Below the pieces are notes generated by a model. That model saw only the letters and a program-made list of their open reading frames with translations. It did no database searches and was not told the DNA's origin. Shown here piece by piece: positions 1 to 11,457 of a stretch of DNA of 64,000 bases. How positions within the stretch are numbered: position 1 is the first letter of the stretch; each line of letters starts with the position of its first letter. Both the position numbers and the translations under genes were made by a program. Source of the DNA: Gadus chalcogrammus (taxonomy: Eukaryota; Chordata; Actinopteri; Gadiformes; Gadidae); NCBI RefSeq assembly GCF_026213295.1, contig NC_079421.1:21901970-21965969 (forward strand). The letters run 5' to 3'.

Positions 1-53
1 CCTTCAGTGAAGATAGGCTCACAGGAATGCACAGGAAAATGCTGACAACTTCA

Positions 54-185
54 AACACATCCAATCACACACTCACACTTGCACACAACTACACCTACAC
101 CTACACACACACACTCACTGACAGACACGCTCACACCTACACACACACACAAACACACACGCGCATGCATGCACGCACACACAGA
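54..185. repeat. Interrupted CA-rich microsatellite
   Basis: CA repeats are broken by TC, CT and CG steps (cacacac, acaccta, gcacgcac). The 118-residue open frame across it (27-383) is a repeat translation (THT, HTH) and is not a gene. Confidence 0.8.
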
Positions 186-477
186 GACCCAAATAACCTA
201 GAAAATAAACGCGGAAGAAAACTTTTGGGGCGGGGGAAGTATGCGTTAAACATGGCAGCTTGCTTACAAATGAATCAGCGATGCGTTCCGGAGGTTGTTT
301 CTATTAGTTTCTTCCCCCTCCCCGCAAGATTTCGCAGCAAACACTGTTGTTGTTTATCTTTCTGCACAATCATTAATCTTTGAAGAGTCCAACGAGTTGA
401 TGCGGTAAACAAACGAGTCTAATTACAAATGATATAATTACAAGTTATCTATCAGCCACCCATCCCGCCACTTTCGG

Positions 478-838
478 CTCTCGACTCTGCAACTTGTCCG
501 GCTCCACCGCCGGTGTTCCGCGGAGCGTGGCGCGTTCAATTTGTTATCCTGCCAAAACAAACCTTCACGGGGGCTTGACGGCGGAGTCGGAGCTGACGTC
601 TCGGAGATTACCACGCCGCCTGTCACCGCCGCCGCCCCCCCGCCCTCGGTTCCACTTCCTCCAGACTGTCCTCCAGCGCGGAGTTCCAGTGGCTCTCAGC
701 GCCTCGCTCCGAGGGCCCTACAGGGTGTGTGACCTTCCTACCCCGTCGTCTGCCGCCTCCCCCCTAACCCCCGCTGAGAGGGATGCCGTCCTGCCGCCAC
801 CGCCGCAGCCGCTCGGGGTGAAGCGTGCGTCGGCGTGA
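478..838. other. CpG-island-like segment within the intron
   Basis: I counted 41 CpG dinucleotides in the 360 bases from 481 to 840, with 243 G or C (67.5%). This gives an observed/expected CpG ratio of at least 1.0 whatever the C:G split. The flanks (390-470 and 900-960) are AT-rich with few CpGs. Vertebrate CpG islands often mark promoters, alternative promoters or developmental regulatory regions. I see no TATA box and no recognisable exon. Open frames exist on both strands (494-838 on +, 438-626 on -), as expected of GC-rich DNA, and neither resembles a known protein. It could equally be a methylated or chance GC block. Confidence 0.5.
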
Positions 839-1075
839 TGGAAAACAACCACGGCCGCCTCTGTTTGTTGCACAGGGTTGTTCATTCATATCTGCGCTCC
901 GGTTTTATATTACCGTGTGTAATTACTTTCCTCCTCGGCGCTACACTACTGCTGCTTAGCATTCAGGTTATATCCTGACTCCATCGGAATGCTCTCTGTT
1001 TTGGAAGGGATGGGTGCACGGCTGGGAGTTCTGAAGGCCCCGATGGTAGTGTGGTGGGGTGGATTGAAGAATGGT

Positions 1076-1130
1076 CTGTGTGTGTGTGTGTGTGTGTGAG
1101 TGAGTGAGTGAGTGTGTGTGTGTGCGTGCG
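1076..1130. repeat. TG / TGAG compound microsatellite
   Basis: A (TG)n run passes into four or more GTGA/GAGT units and back to TG with CGTG ends. Confidence 0.85.
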
Positions 1131-2481
1131 TCCGTCACACAGTATGATAACCCTGATATGTTTAGCTCCACCATTAACTGGTTTCTGTCAGGAGCTAGCT
1201 TTGTAGTCTGGTTCAGGTGCTTTCTATCTTTCCCTAGTGGCGATGTCCATTCTGCACGTTTTAAATGTTAATGTTAGCGGTAACCGTGATATCTGTGGAC
1301 ATGCTTTTATTTCCTTATCTACTTCTTCTTTTTTCCCCCCTGCAAAACAGAAATTGTCAGGTCCTTTCAGACAGGATGAAGAACACTTCTGCTCCCGTCG
1401 TCGTCCTGCCCTCCAGGGTCAATGATATTCACCTAGCTGCATTAATCAGCCAGCAATTTTGCCCAAGAGTTTTAATGTCTTTCTAATCACCTCAAACAGC
1501 AGGCTCTGGCTTATATTTTGGAGAAGCGGCTCAGGGCACTCAATAAACGCCGACAGCGCAGAGATCCTTCTCCCCAATCTTGTTTCTGTCTCGGTCAAGG
1601 TTAAAGATTTTTGGAGGGGGTCAACTGAAATCATTAACTCGGGTTATGAAGAATTGCCTGTTCTGTGGACCTTCGTCTTAACGCCGCTAAGTAATATAGT
1701 AATATGCAGTTCACAGATACAGTGCACAGTGATATGCTGAAATATACTTTTTTTGAATCACTAGTTGCAGTGGTTCACTTTATTTATGCCGAGGCTTTCA
1801 TCGTGTTCTGCGCTCAGAGTTCTTCTTTGCAGAGTGCTTCAGAGGGATCAATAAATCATAGAATTCCAAATAAAAAATAAAATAACTCTGAAACATTAGC
1901 TTGATAAACAGCGCAGCTATTAGATAGTACAATAAGGTGCATGGGGCAGCTTCAAACACTAACAGAGTATTTTCGGTTCATTTGAATTGAAGTCATTTGC
2001 AATGAAGTTAATACTTGTAAAACATAACTTGATATAACATCAGGCAAGGCAATGAATTATGTGTTAACACCCGCAAACAACACAGTCATTAGTAGCAACG
2101 GTATTCCTACCATTCACACAAAGTAAAACGTGGGTTAAATATAGTACATCGTACCTCGCATTAACTTTTGCAGCGTTAAATCGAGAGGCAGAATACAAAA
2201 CGCTCCCGCTCGACAAGTCTTTCCCCTGTTTTACCTGTTGGAGGAGATTAAAATAGCGCACCCAGCAGATGTGTCAATTATTTGTATTTTCATGTTTTGT
2301 CCGGGCGCAGTAATGACACCTTGGGGTACAATAATAAACAAATTAAAATGTGAAATGCATGAAATTAAATTGTGATTACGGGAGCAGGAAGAGGATTGAT
2401 CCTTGTATAATGAAAAGTGTTTGTTGACGTTCTTTATTTTTTTTGCGCGCCAGCCAGACAGACTAGCTCAGGCGCGCGTTT

Positions 2482-2536
2482 ACGTGCGTGTGTCTTTCCG
2501 TGTGTGTGTGTGTTTGTGTGTGTGTCGGAGTGTGTT
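2482..2536. repeat. Interrupted TG microsatellite
   Basis: Degenerate TG units with CG, TTT and CTTTCC interruptions. Open frames over it read as [13 protein letters not shown] repeat peptides. Confidence 0.75.
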
Positions 2537-4110
2537 TGCGTCTATCGGGGAACTCTTTGCATCCACATTCGTCTGGATGCGGTGATTGTATGGGTGAAGG
2601 GGAGGGCCGTGCCTGACTCAAGGCGGCGGGGCTGTCAGTGATGGAGCCAGCGTGTGGAGGTGGCTTGTTGCTAATTAGCTCTCCCAGCACGCCGCTCTGG
2701 CGCTGGGGCAATCATAGCACGAGGGGTGGGGAGGGGTGGGGGATGAATATGGAACAAGAATTAGAGACTTTGGCACACTTACTTGGCAGGTACTCAGTAC
2801 TTTATGTCAGTATGCACTGTGTGTTTTTTTTTTTGTGTTTTCTACACACAGGTTTTTTTGTTGGTGGTTGTTGTTGTTTTATTTTACATCAGGGTGTCAT
2901 TGATCCAGTCAGAGTTTGCGGAGATAATGGCTCTGCTACTTTCTGCTGTTGTCGTGTTCCTCCTGTTGTGTTGTTTTTGGTCTTTTGCGCTTCCCTTTGT
3001 TCGTCTTATTCTCCCGTTTGTCTCGGCGTTCTTGTTAAAGCGTCACGCGCCCAGGCAGCACGCCGTTTGATGGAGGAGCTTCTGATCATCCAGATTAGAT
3101 CAGTGTTGTCTCGCGCTAAGCTAAGCGATACCATCGTACCGCGAGTGCGGCCATTGTGTGCGCATGAAAAGGCACCAGCAGCGCGGATCCACATATATAT
3201 ATTTATATATGTGTTTGGTGATTGATGATGTTTCTTTTACTACAGTGTCTTACATCATAAATGACGCCCAGCTCGGCCGTGTTAACAAAACCTTTATTCC
3301 AAATCATAAACAATGATCTAACATTATACGAGAAACATAAAAGGCTTCTTCATGCTTGATAAGTGAAACAAAAACAACGAGCACCAGATGCAAAGAACAG
3401 ATCCAAGCGTGGCTGTCATCACGCACACAGCCATGTGGACGTGCACGTTAACGCGTTGGCGCACGCTGCAGCACGCTCCTCTCCGGTTTCACGTACAGTT
3501 CTGCTGCTTTCCTCCACATGAATGCATCATATTTAACAAGCAGCTCCTGTTCCTCCGTCTCTGTCTTTGTGTGTTACCGTCCCTGCCGTGCATTAGCCTG
3601 TATAGCCGTCCCCGACGCGGTGTCGGATGAGATTCACGCGGTCTGTTTACACCCCGTTGCCGAGGCGCCCAGGAGTCCCAGGTGTCTCGCAGCACCTATC
3701 GGTGTCCATGGATATTAATGCATTTTAATGACCTTTGCTATAAATAGCTGCTGAGGTGCGTTCATTAATTCCTTCTGAGCGCCTGACGGTATCATGTTCA
3801 ACACACAGCGCCGTCAAAACTAATTAAGCAGCGGGGACAGATTGGATTTGACTCGAGATAATGTGAATCAAACTGGATTACATGTCTCGTAAGAAAAGTT
3901 CTGGATGCGTGTGTTGTTTTGTTGTGTTGCGATTCACTCAAGTAGGCAATGTTCAAAGTTTCAAAGACGCAGGCCATAATACGCTGGAGATTGCGGTTAG
4001 CCACTTGGGTCCAATGTCCGATAGCTATGCGTTCTTTTGCGTTTCTACATGAGGACACTCATTTCTTGTATCAATTCCACGTAACCAGAAAGCACAACCT
4101 GATATTCTGC

Positions 4111-4200
4111 TTGTATGTGTGTGTGTGTTTTTGTGTGTGTGTGAGCGCAGACACGTGTGTGTGTGTGTGTGTGGTGTGTGTGTGTGTGTGTGTGTGCACG
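4111..4200. repeat. Interrupted TG microsatellite
   Basis: Three TG blocks are separated by a TTTT step, a gagcgcagacac segment and a single GG dinucleotide. The opposing TH/CV open frames across 3949-4344 are repeat translations. Confidence 0.8.
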
Positions 4201-4482
4201 CTTGACTACAAGGGTGTTCATGTGTGTGTGGGAGCCATCCAATTAAGCATGGCATTGATTTATAGCCCCGGTACTGTACGGGGTTCAAGGGTTCCATTGT
4301 TTTTAAACAAAGCGCAGAGCGTTGACTTTGGGAAATGGTCCTGAGTGCAGCAGAACCGGCCCCATACTTAAACCCTGCACTCCACTATCCAATATTGCTC
4401 CATCACTAAATAACCAGCTCATTAATTAGATAAGAGAATGGTGGCGTTAGTTTGAACGCCGCTGCGTTTGTATCAACCTCGT

Positions 4483-4518
4483 ACACACACACACACACAC
4501 ACACATACAGATACACAC
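4483..4518. repeat. CA microsatellite abutting a MITE
   Basis: A (CA)n run with ATACAG interruptions. It ends directly at the left terminus of the hAT-like element that follows. Confidence 0.8.
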
Positions 4519-4946
4519 TAGGGCTGAACAATTAATCAAATTCAAATCGAAATCGCGATTTTATAGAACGCGATGTACAAATCGCAAAGGCGAAAAAAAT
4601 GACTGAAAGTGTTATTTGTTGTGTGTTTTTATTTTCAATTTTTTGGGGGGGTTGTTACTGGTACTGACTGGAGTTCATTACGATTTAGATTTATTTTACA
4701 ATTCAATAGTTAAATAAAGATATCATATCAATTAATCTCAACACATCAGCCTGTCCTAAAGGAAAGAGCAGTTTATATGTTGACTGCTTCCAATGTTGTG
4801 ATGGTCATACTAATGATTTATTGTTTTTAGTGAATAATACAGAACATAAGGAACTTAATAAATTAAAAAAACGCATATTAATTAGCAATCGCAATATTGG
4901 TCACAATAATCGCAATTCGATTATTTCCCCAAATCGTTCAGCCCTA
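4519..4946. mobile_element. Non-autonomous hAT-like MITE, about 428 bp
   Basis: The left end reads tagggctgaacaattaat. The reverse complement of the right end reads tagggctgaacgatttgg, so the first 14 bases form near-identical inverted termini (one mismatch). Sub-terminal AATCG and CGATT motifs (aatcgcgatt left, aatcgcaattcgatt right) repeat in inverted orientation. Such AATCG-rich GGGCTGAACGATT elements are common short hAT-superfamily derivatives in fish genomes. The interior is AT-rich and non-coding. An 8-bp target-site duplication is not clean: TACACACT on the left and TACACCTG on the right share only part. Confidence 0.75.
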
Positions 4947-5481
4947 CACCTGCATCCTGTCCTTGATGCATAGGTAAGACTTAAATCATCGATCTGGTGT
5001 AAAGGAGGAAATAAAACGGACATTCTTTATTTGCCAATGTTCTGGCCGTGTGTTTTATTTAAGAGTACAAATAGGCCCAAATGAATTGAGACATTAGCTC
5101 GGACGCAGCGCGTGCTGCAGGCGAGTGTTGGGGAGAGCTGGTGTCTCATGCATTGTAATCTGCATGTGGGGTGTATTGTGTGCCATGATTGTCATTCCTC
5201 TGGAAGTCATTCATTCCAGCGCTGGACTGATCAGTAGTAACCGATGTTATGTACTCCACGTCGCTGCTGGAGATCAGTGTTCAATGATGAGGATTTGTGT
5301 TTCATAAAAAAAACGTGTGAAATAACGCAATCTGACCTCCATACCATGATTGGCACGCTCCTCAAGCCTGGAAAACAAATGGAAGATATGAGATTTGACT
5401 GGAAAACACGTTTGAGTCAATCGCCCTTGTGTTCTCAGCGCCCACTCGTGACTCAAAGATTTACTTTTGAAGGTTTTATCC

Positions 5482-5634
5482 TATTTATTTTAGAGTTAGA
5501 TAGACAGGAAGGTACGGGAGACAGAGGGGCGGACATGCGGCAACGGACCACGGGCAGGAATCGAACCCGGGTCGCTGCGATCGGGACTGAGCCTTAGTGG
5601 TACGCCTTCTAGCCGGTGAGCCACCGGGACGCCC
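5482..5634 (-). mobile_element. tRNA-derived SINE, minus strand
   Basis: Read on the minus strand, a near-consensus RNA polymerase III B box (ggttcgattcc) lies at 5558-5568. A-box-like TGGCTCACCGG lies 45 bases upstream at 5613-5623, behind a GGCGTCCCGG start. This is the head of a tRNA-derived SINE. It is followed by a purine-rich body that ends in TAGATAGACAGGAAGG on the + strand near 5494-5512. A C10 run marks the 5' boundary at 5632-5641. It is not a functional tRNA gene: no cloverleaf closes. The exact family is not named. Confidence 0.65.
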
Positions 5635-6060
5635 CCCCCCCAGTCGGGATTCAAGCGATGTGATTTATTAAAAACACATCCGAATTGGACGGGAGGGTTT
5701 TTGGCCTGGAGCTTTGAATAGCGGTTCGACACACGTCCGTGTACACGTCCGAGTCTCTGTGGACGAGCGAACGTCTGCAGGAAGTCTGCCAGGAGTCTGG
5801 CGCTGTTGCCGTACCCTGGTTGGAACAGCAGGGGTTAATATCACATCTGTTGCTAGGGCACTGGCGGGGGGGGTTTACTGTGCCTCGCTAAGCCTCGCTG
5901 GGGGACACAGAAGACATCAGGCTCTGCCTCCCCCTCTCCCCCCCATCTTCACCCCTCAACCTCACCCCTCACCCCCAGCCAGCAACCCTGCAGCCCTGTC
6001 ATGGAATCACACAATGGGATTGATCCTATGTCCTTCTGTGTGTCTAACAATTATAACTTC

Positions 6061-6068
6061 TCTCTCTC

Positions 6069-6161
<93 letters not shown>

Positions 6162-6230
6162 GTCTCTCTCTGTCTGTCTGTCTGTGTCTCTCTCTGTCTC
6201 TCTGTCTCTCCCTCTCCCTCTCTCTCTCTC
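6061..6230. repeat. (TCTG)n tetranucleotide array with CT flanks
   Basis: About 23 uninterrupted TCTG units occupy roughly 6070-6160. CT-rich variants follow to 6230, then a short TA run. It ends about 200 bp before the 3' splice site of the first exon. The long LSVC and DRQT open frames here are repeat translations. Confidence 0.9.
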
Positions 6231-6377
6231 TATATATATGTATATTATATCCATCATCAATGTAGTAGCTACTTGGTCACATTGGTAAACACATGTCTCA
6301 CAATGGTTATATTACATCACACGCTCTCTGATTGTGTGTTCATGCGGTGTAATGTGGTGATACGTAGAACACAATGA

Positions 6378-6719
<342 letters not shown>

Positions 6720-7125
6720 TAGGTCTCCATACGTTTACGATGAATACATATACATCGTGGAAGCTGCTGTTCACACCGATGTGATATTTGGTCAAAAACA
6801 GGCCAAACACATTAGTTGCTCACTTTTTTGTCTCTTATTTGATATTACTGTAATCTTATTAGTTTTACTCTGACCATCAACAAACAAATCATAATTTATA
6901 ATTAACAATCAGGGTAATTGCTATCGGACTCAGTTTGTTCCTGCCAACTTCACAGTGGACTAAACGTGTTCCAGCGTCACTGTTACATCCACAGTTATCA
7001 GTTAATTGGGTAGGACTGGTAAATTGTTGCCATTTGGAAGAGGAAACCAAAAGAGGCAAACAAAGACTAAGCGCAAACAAACTCACTGAATTAACTTGAA
7101 AAACGTCGGCTTCATAGAACATTGC

Positions 7126-7206
7126 GCGTGTGTGTGTGTGTCTTTAGTGTGTGTGTGTGGGAGTGTGTGTGTCTCTACGTGTATGTGTACCTCTGTTTGT
7201 GTCTGT
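7126..7206. repeat. Interrupted TG microsatellite
   Basis: TG units are broken by TCTTTAG, GGGAG, CTCTAC and CCTC steps. Confidence 0.7.
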
Positions 7207-7691
7207 GCGCATGCTCATCCAAATAAGGTTGCTTTATACGGAATTTTTGACATTTGATTTACCTGGAGGATGTATTTGTGCTGATAGTCAAATAGTTTAA
7301 GCAGGGCAGCGGTAAATCAATAAATATGACCCACACATTCTCCACCCACTGCAGTGTCATGCACTGGGTGCGTTTGGATCCTACTCCAGTGTTTATGAAA
7401 TGTGTCTGGTGTTGGGGGGGGGGGGCAGTGCTGGGGCCTTTGCAGTCTAGCGAAGCAAAACCCATCTGGCTTAGAAAGGGAAAGGCAATGATGCCCTGCA
7501 GCCCCCCCCAGCCCCCCAGCCCTGCCGCTGCAGGTCGTCCAGTCTGCTGCAGAAGCACAATGACATCTCACTAAGTTATTTACATAAAGTGGGATATTTA
7601 TGTCAGAGTCTTGAAGTGGTGTCGTAAGAAATGGAAACGAAAAAGGCAGTAGCGTGAAGTACAAGGTCGTAGTGAGACTAGACTACTAGCC

Positions 7692-7763
7692 TAGATCTGT
7701 ACTGACAGATCTATACAACGCAATCACACGGTTCATATTGACCCCAGTGATTGCGTTGTATAG
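7692..7763. repeat. Two adjacent perfect inverted repeats (hairpin pair)
   Basis: TAGATCTGT (7692-7700) and ACAGATCTA (7705-7713) are 9-bp perfect arms with a 4-nt loop. Overlapping by three bases, CTATACAACGCAATCAC (7711-7727) pairs perfectly with GTGATTGCGTTGTATAG (7747-7763): 17 bp with a 19-nt loop. The pair lies 33 bp upstream of a 56-bp minisatellite. It has no coding content and may be a decayed foldback element. Confidence 0.8.
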
Positions 7764-7795
7764 GGTGTCCACTTGACACTGTTGTGGCATGCAGC

Positions 7796-8122
7796 GACCA
7801 GTTGAGCTGGTATCTAGACGTAAGGAGGTGAGGTCAACATGAGGTTTCATAACCAGTTGACCTGGTATATACATGAGGAGGAGAGGTCAACATGAGGTTT
7901 CATAACCAGTTGACCTGGTATCTAGACATTAGGAGGTGAGGTCAACATGAGGTTTTAGTGACCAGTTGACCTGGTATCTAGACATGAGGAGGAGAGGTCA
8001 ACATGAGGTTTCAGCGACCAGTTTACCTGGTATCTAGACATTAGGAGGTGAGGTCAACATGAGGTTTTAGTGACCAGTTGACCTGGTATCTAGACATTAG
8101 GAGGTGAGGTCAACATGGGGTT
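7796..8122. repeat. Minisatellite, six copies of a 53-56 bp unit
   Basis: Units start near 7796, 7851, 7904, 7960, 8016 and 8072 and share accagttgacctggta, then a TAGACATTAGGAGG-like segment, then GGTCAACATGAGGTTT. Variants alternate between tttagtgacc and ttcataacc ends. Each unit carries the inverted motif ACCAG-ttgac-CTGGT. It is non-coding. Confidence 0.9.
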
Positions 8123-8459
8123 CCTGCATTGAAACAAGCCCCTCTTCTGCTGGAACTCAATGCTGCTCTGAATTAGTGGCCTAGTTGCCCTGACTCTACA
8201 AGCTAAACATGCTAACCGGATCATTTCAGGGTCAACCCTAGGTTAATGGTGGGTTAGCACCCATATCACCCAGTTCTGCTGCTCTAGGAACTGCTCGGGA
8301 GGTTGATTCTGTGAAGCCTACTCGAAGCCTGAACCTTGTTATGTGTAAGGCTGGTTTCTACTGCATGTAATCAGCACCAATAAAATAAACAGACAGGATA
8401 GGAAATTATATAAAGGTAGTTGGATAGATTGATGTAGAGACAGATAGGTTGAGGGATAT

Positions 8460-8460
<1 letters not shown>

Positions 8461-8508
<48 letters not shown>

Positions 8509-8509
8509 G
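8461..8509. repeat. (GACA)n tetranucleotide array
   Basis: About 12 CAGA units. GATA/GATG-rich degenerate sequence flanks it on both sides (8415-8565). Confidence 0.9.
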
Positions 8510-8676
8510 AATGAGATACCAGACTAGAAACAGGCTGATAGATGGATAGACGGATGGAAGGACAGATTGAAAAATAAATCCAGCATTGTGTGTGTGCCTT
8601 GTTGAAGTAATCAGTTCCTATAAACAGCCTGTGGCACGGGCACAGAATCTCTGATTGTTGAGTCAACAACCTGAAG

Positions 8677-8732
8677 GGTGTGTGTGTGTGTGTGCGCATT
8701 TGCGTGTGTGCGTGTATGTGTGTGTGTGTGTT
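8677..8732. repeat. TG microsatellite
   Basis: (TG)n interrupted by CGCATTTGCG and CGTGTA. Confidence 0.8.
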
Positions 8733-10396
8733 GATGCTGAAGCTGCCGATTCAAATGTAATCACAAGGCGGTCCACCCAGGTCTGAACCTGCACCCTTAA
8801 CATAGGCCGTTAATAGGTGTAATCAGCTAAGTCTCCCCTCGCATTGTCCCCGCCTCTGCTTCCCCGCGCCCTGATTGGACACAAGCCTTTCATCGTGTCA
8901 CTAATTGTCTGGATCACCGCGGTAACCTCACCTGGTGGCATCAAAGTCAGCCCGACCAAGGCATCTGATCTCCTTGGGTTGACGCGTGATGCAGCCCCGG
9001 TCAGGCTAATGGCGCGCGTCTTTTTGGGAGATGTCTTGGTCTTAATGAAGATGATTGCTACTCCATTCTAACGACGTTATGTCTTACGTTGTCACTGGGG
9101 GTCGAGTTGTTCACCTCGACATTCTCCGGTAATGTTCGCCGGATTTAATAAGCGCACCTTTAACATTTTACACTTTTGTATGATTGCATTAGTTGCCTTC
9201 GCGTGTCAGCTACCCGTTTGATCCCTACGAATGTTGGCAGTCATTAGCGGTTTTACAAAGGCAATGAAAGTTTCGGGTCCGTACGGTATTTCAATGTTAT
9301 CCTGTTTGCGCTTTGTTTTGGTCTCGGGCCGGGGGAAGTGTTTCACTATCACGGTTCTTCCTGGATTCTTTTGACAGCCTGAGTTATCCCAGTGAAACCA
9401 ATTGTCTGGCCCACTCCGCGGGCCTCCGACTGGCAGCAGAGCGCAGGGTGCAGTCCTATTTCAGCTAGAGGTCAGAAGGAGCTGGAGCCACGCCCGGCAC
9501 TCAGAGTGCCTCTGTTAGGAGTCTCTGTGGCTCTCCCAGGACCCGGCTATCATCAAAGCCTACCTGTATCAAGGTCACTGCTAATTAAAATCCACAGGAT
9601 TACCCAAAGAACCAGGGGCAGGAGAACGCTGCGAGCAGGATGGGACTGGGACTCAGGGAATGGCCATTAGGACAGGTTCTGCTCTTCTTTGCCGTGTTTT
9701 CTCTTTTGCTTTTTTTGCTTTTTGGGCTGGAAGACACAACCGTAATATATTTGCATTTATTCATTTAGCCAGACATTGTTAGCGACCTACTTTGGAAGTC
9801 AGGTTGAAAACATTTGAAACGTTGAAAGCATATGTTCCATGTTGAGGCAACTGCAGATTAACACTGCGAGCAAATGTGTTACAATATTCCAGAAGCAACT
9901 CGATACAAGTGCAGGAGATGCAGGAATCAAAAAGTTGGGGTTATTATTCAGAGAAGGCAAACATTGCACCAATTGTGTGATTACGACTGAAACAATAGTG
10001 AACAGAGGTTTTATTCATTGAATATATGTGAGAAACTTCAGTTAGTCCTATTTTACTAATTTCAACCCCTTTTCTTTTTTCATTTAACGAATGTCAACAG
10101 TAGCTATACAATGTGTGTGAACGCAATCTGACATTGCAAACCTCTCAATGTCCCCTGATTATTCAAACCTCATGCCACCACAATAGAATCTGATTAGCAT
10201 GCAATCACCTCATTGGACGCAAAGTACGCAAAACAGCTTTGGACTCTTTCCTGGCCTTCTCAAGCATTATGTGACTACCAACTTAACCATGTGAAGTGTT
10301 TTTTCCAGCTTTCCAAATTGAAGACATTAATTAAAAGGCTGATTCTAGGTCTTGAATCCTCAGCACAATGATAGTTGCATACTTGCATCTGTTCAG

Positions 10397-10740
10397 TTAA
10401 AGGCAGAATATGTAATTAATTGACTATACTAGATCTTAAAATGACCATGATATGTCATCATAAATGATGGAAGTTTGTTGCTAAAAAATGCTACAGCCAG
10501 TTTGCTATCCTTTTAACTTTGGGTTCTTGTGTGTTATGAGTCATGAGTGTGTTATTATTTACTCAGAGTACCCCTAGTGGCCGCGCATGAAACAACAGCA
10601 CAAACACGGCTCTGCAGCCATGGAGACAAGCAACAAACCAGATCGAGATAAGAATGTTCTGGGTCCCACCTGACAGAGTGAAAGCTCTCTGTAATAATGT
10701 GTTTTGAGACTGCAGAACCCATTTTGTACTGCACCTTTAA
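10397..10740. mobile_element. TTAA-flanked short DNA transposon (Kolobok/piggyBac-like MITE)
   Basis: The segment is bounded by TTAA at 10397-10400 and 10737-10740, the target-site duplication of Kolobok and piggyBac superfamilies. The left end begins ttaaaggcagaatatgtaat. The reverse complement of the right end begins ttaaaggtgcagtacaaaat, so the termini are imperfect inverted repeats. The interior carries acccctagtggccgc and gggttctgcagtctcaaaac on the reverse strand, features common in fish TTAAAGGTGCAGT elements. It has no transposase frame. The superfamily is inferred from TTAA and the termini. Confidence 0.6.
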
Positions 10741-11192
10741 TCTTCAAGCTTTTTTAAATATTTCTCGGCTGGCAAATTCACAGACTCAAACAGCATGTTA
10801 GAATTTATTGAAGGACATATAAGAGATAATTTATCAATCAATCTGTAGCTTTTAGCTTAATAAAAGTGATTGACCGTCTATCTCCCTCATGTGTGTTACA
10901 ACAACTGGGGCGCAGTCCTTTAAATGTTTTGAGCTGTGTCACGATACATGTAGCCCTACGAGTCACTATGTGGTGCGCCAGCCATGAACCGTGGCAGACA
11001 TGTAGCACGCTAGCCGTGTAATCTGCTGTGACAGCGCATGCTGCATGCTAGTCCTGCCTCGTGCTACACATGTTACATGCTAGCTACGTTGCAGGCCCCC
11101 AGTGAAGACGATGAACCACCAAAGAATAAAAAGCACATGCTTTTATTCTCCTGCCAAGGCTCCTCCTGCATCCTGCTGTTGAGGCCCTGCTG

Positions 11193-11292
11193 TGTTTTAG
11201 TGCACGTTGCGGCGCCGTGTTTTAGTGCACGTTGCGGCGCCGTGTTTTAGTGCACGTTGCAGCGCTGTGTTTAAGTGCACGTCGCGCCGTTG
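11193..11292. repeat. Minisatellite, four copies of a 25-bp unit
   Basis: TGTTTTAGTGCACGTTGCGG-type units start at 11193, 11218, 11243 and 11268, giving a strict 25-bp period. The first two are essentially identical and the last two diverge. Each contains the palindrome GTGCAC. Open frames here read as repeated VHVAAPCFSARC and are not genes. Confidence 0.9.
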
Positions 11293-11420
11293 TGCTGCTC
11301 TTCTGAGACTCCACCTCGCTTTAGCCCGTCCCCCCCCTCCTTCCCACGTGCTCCCGGCTCAGAGGTCGGCCTTCCTGCTAGTGCTGAGTGAGTCGCTCTG
11401 GGACGTTTTGCAGTCCTAAC

Positions 11421-11457
11421 CACCCCCCACCACCCCCCCCACCACCCCCCCCCACCA
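11421..11457. repeat. C-rich (CCACCCCC)n tract
   Basis: Runs of C separated by CACCAC; the opposite strand is G-rich and could form G-quadruplexes. Confidence 0.75.

Noticed and set aside
5558..5634. A tRNA gene on the minus strand
   Set aside because: Pol III A- and B-box-like motifs are present, but no cloverleaf or anticodon stem closes, and a SINE body follows.
9392..9670. 92-residue open frame on the + strand
   Set aside because: No recognisable domain and no splice or promoter context; consistent with chance in GC-rich sequence.
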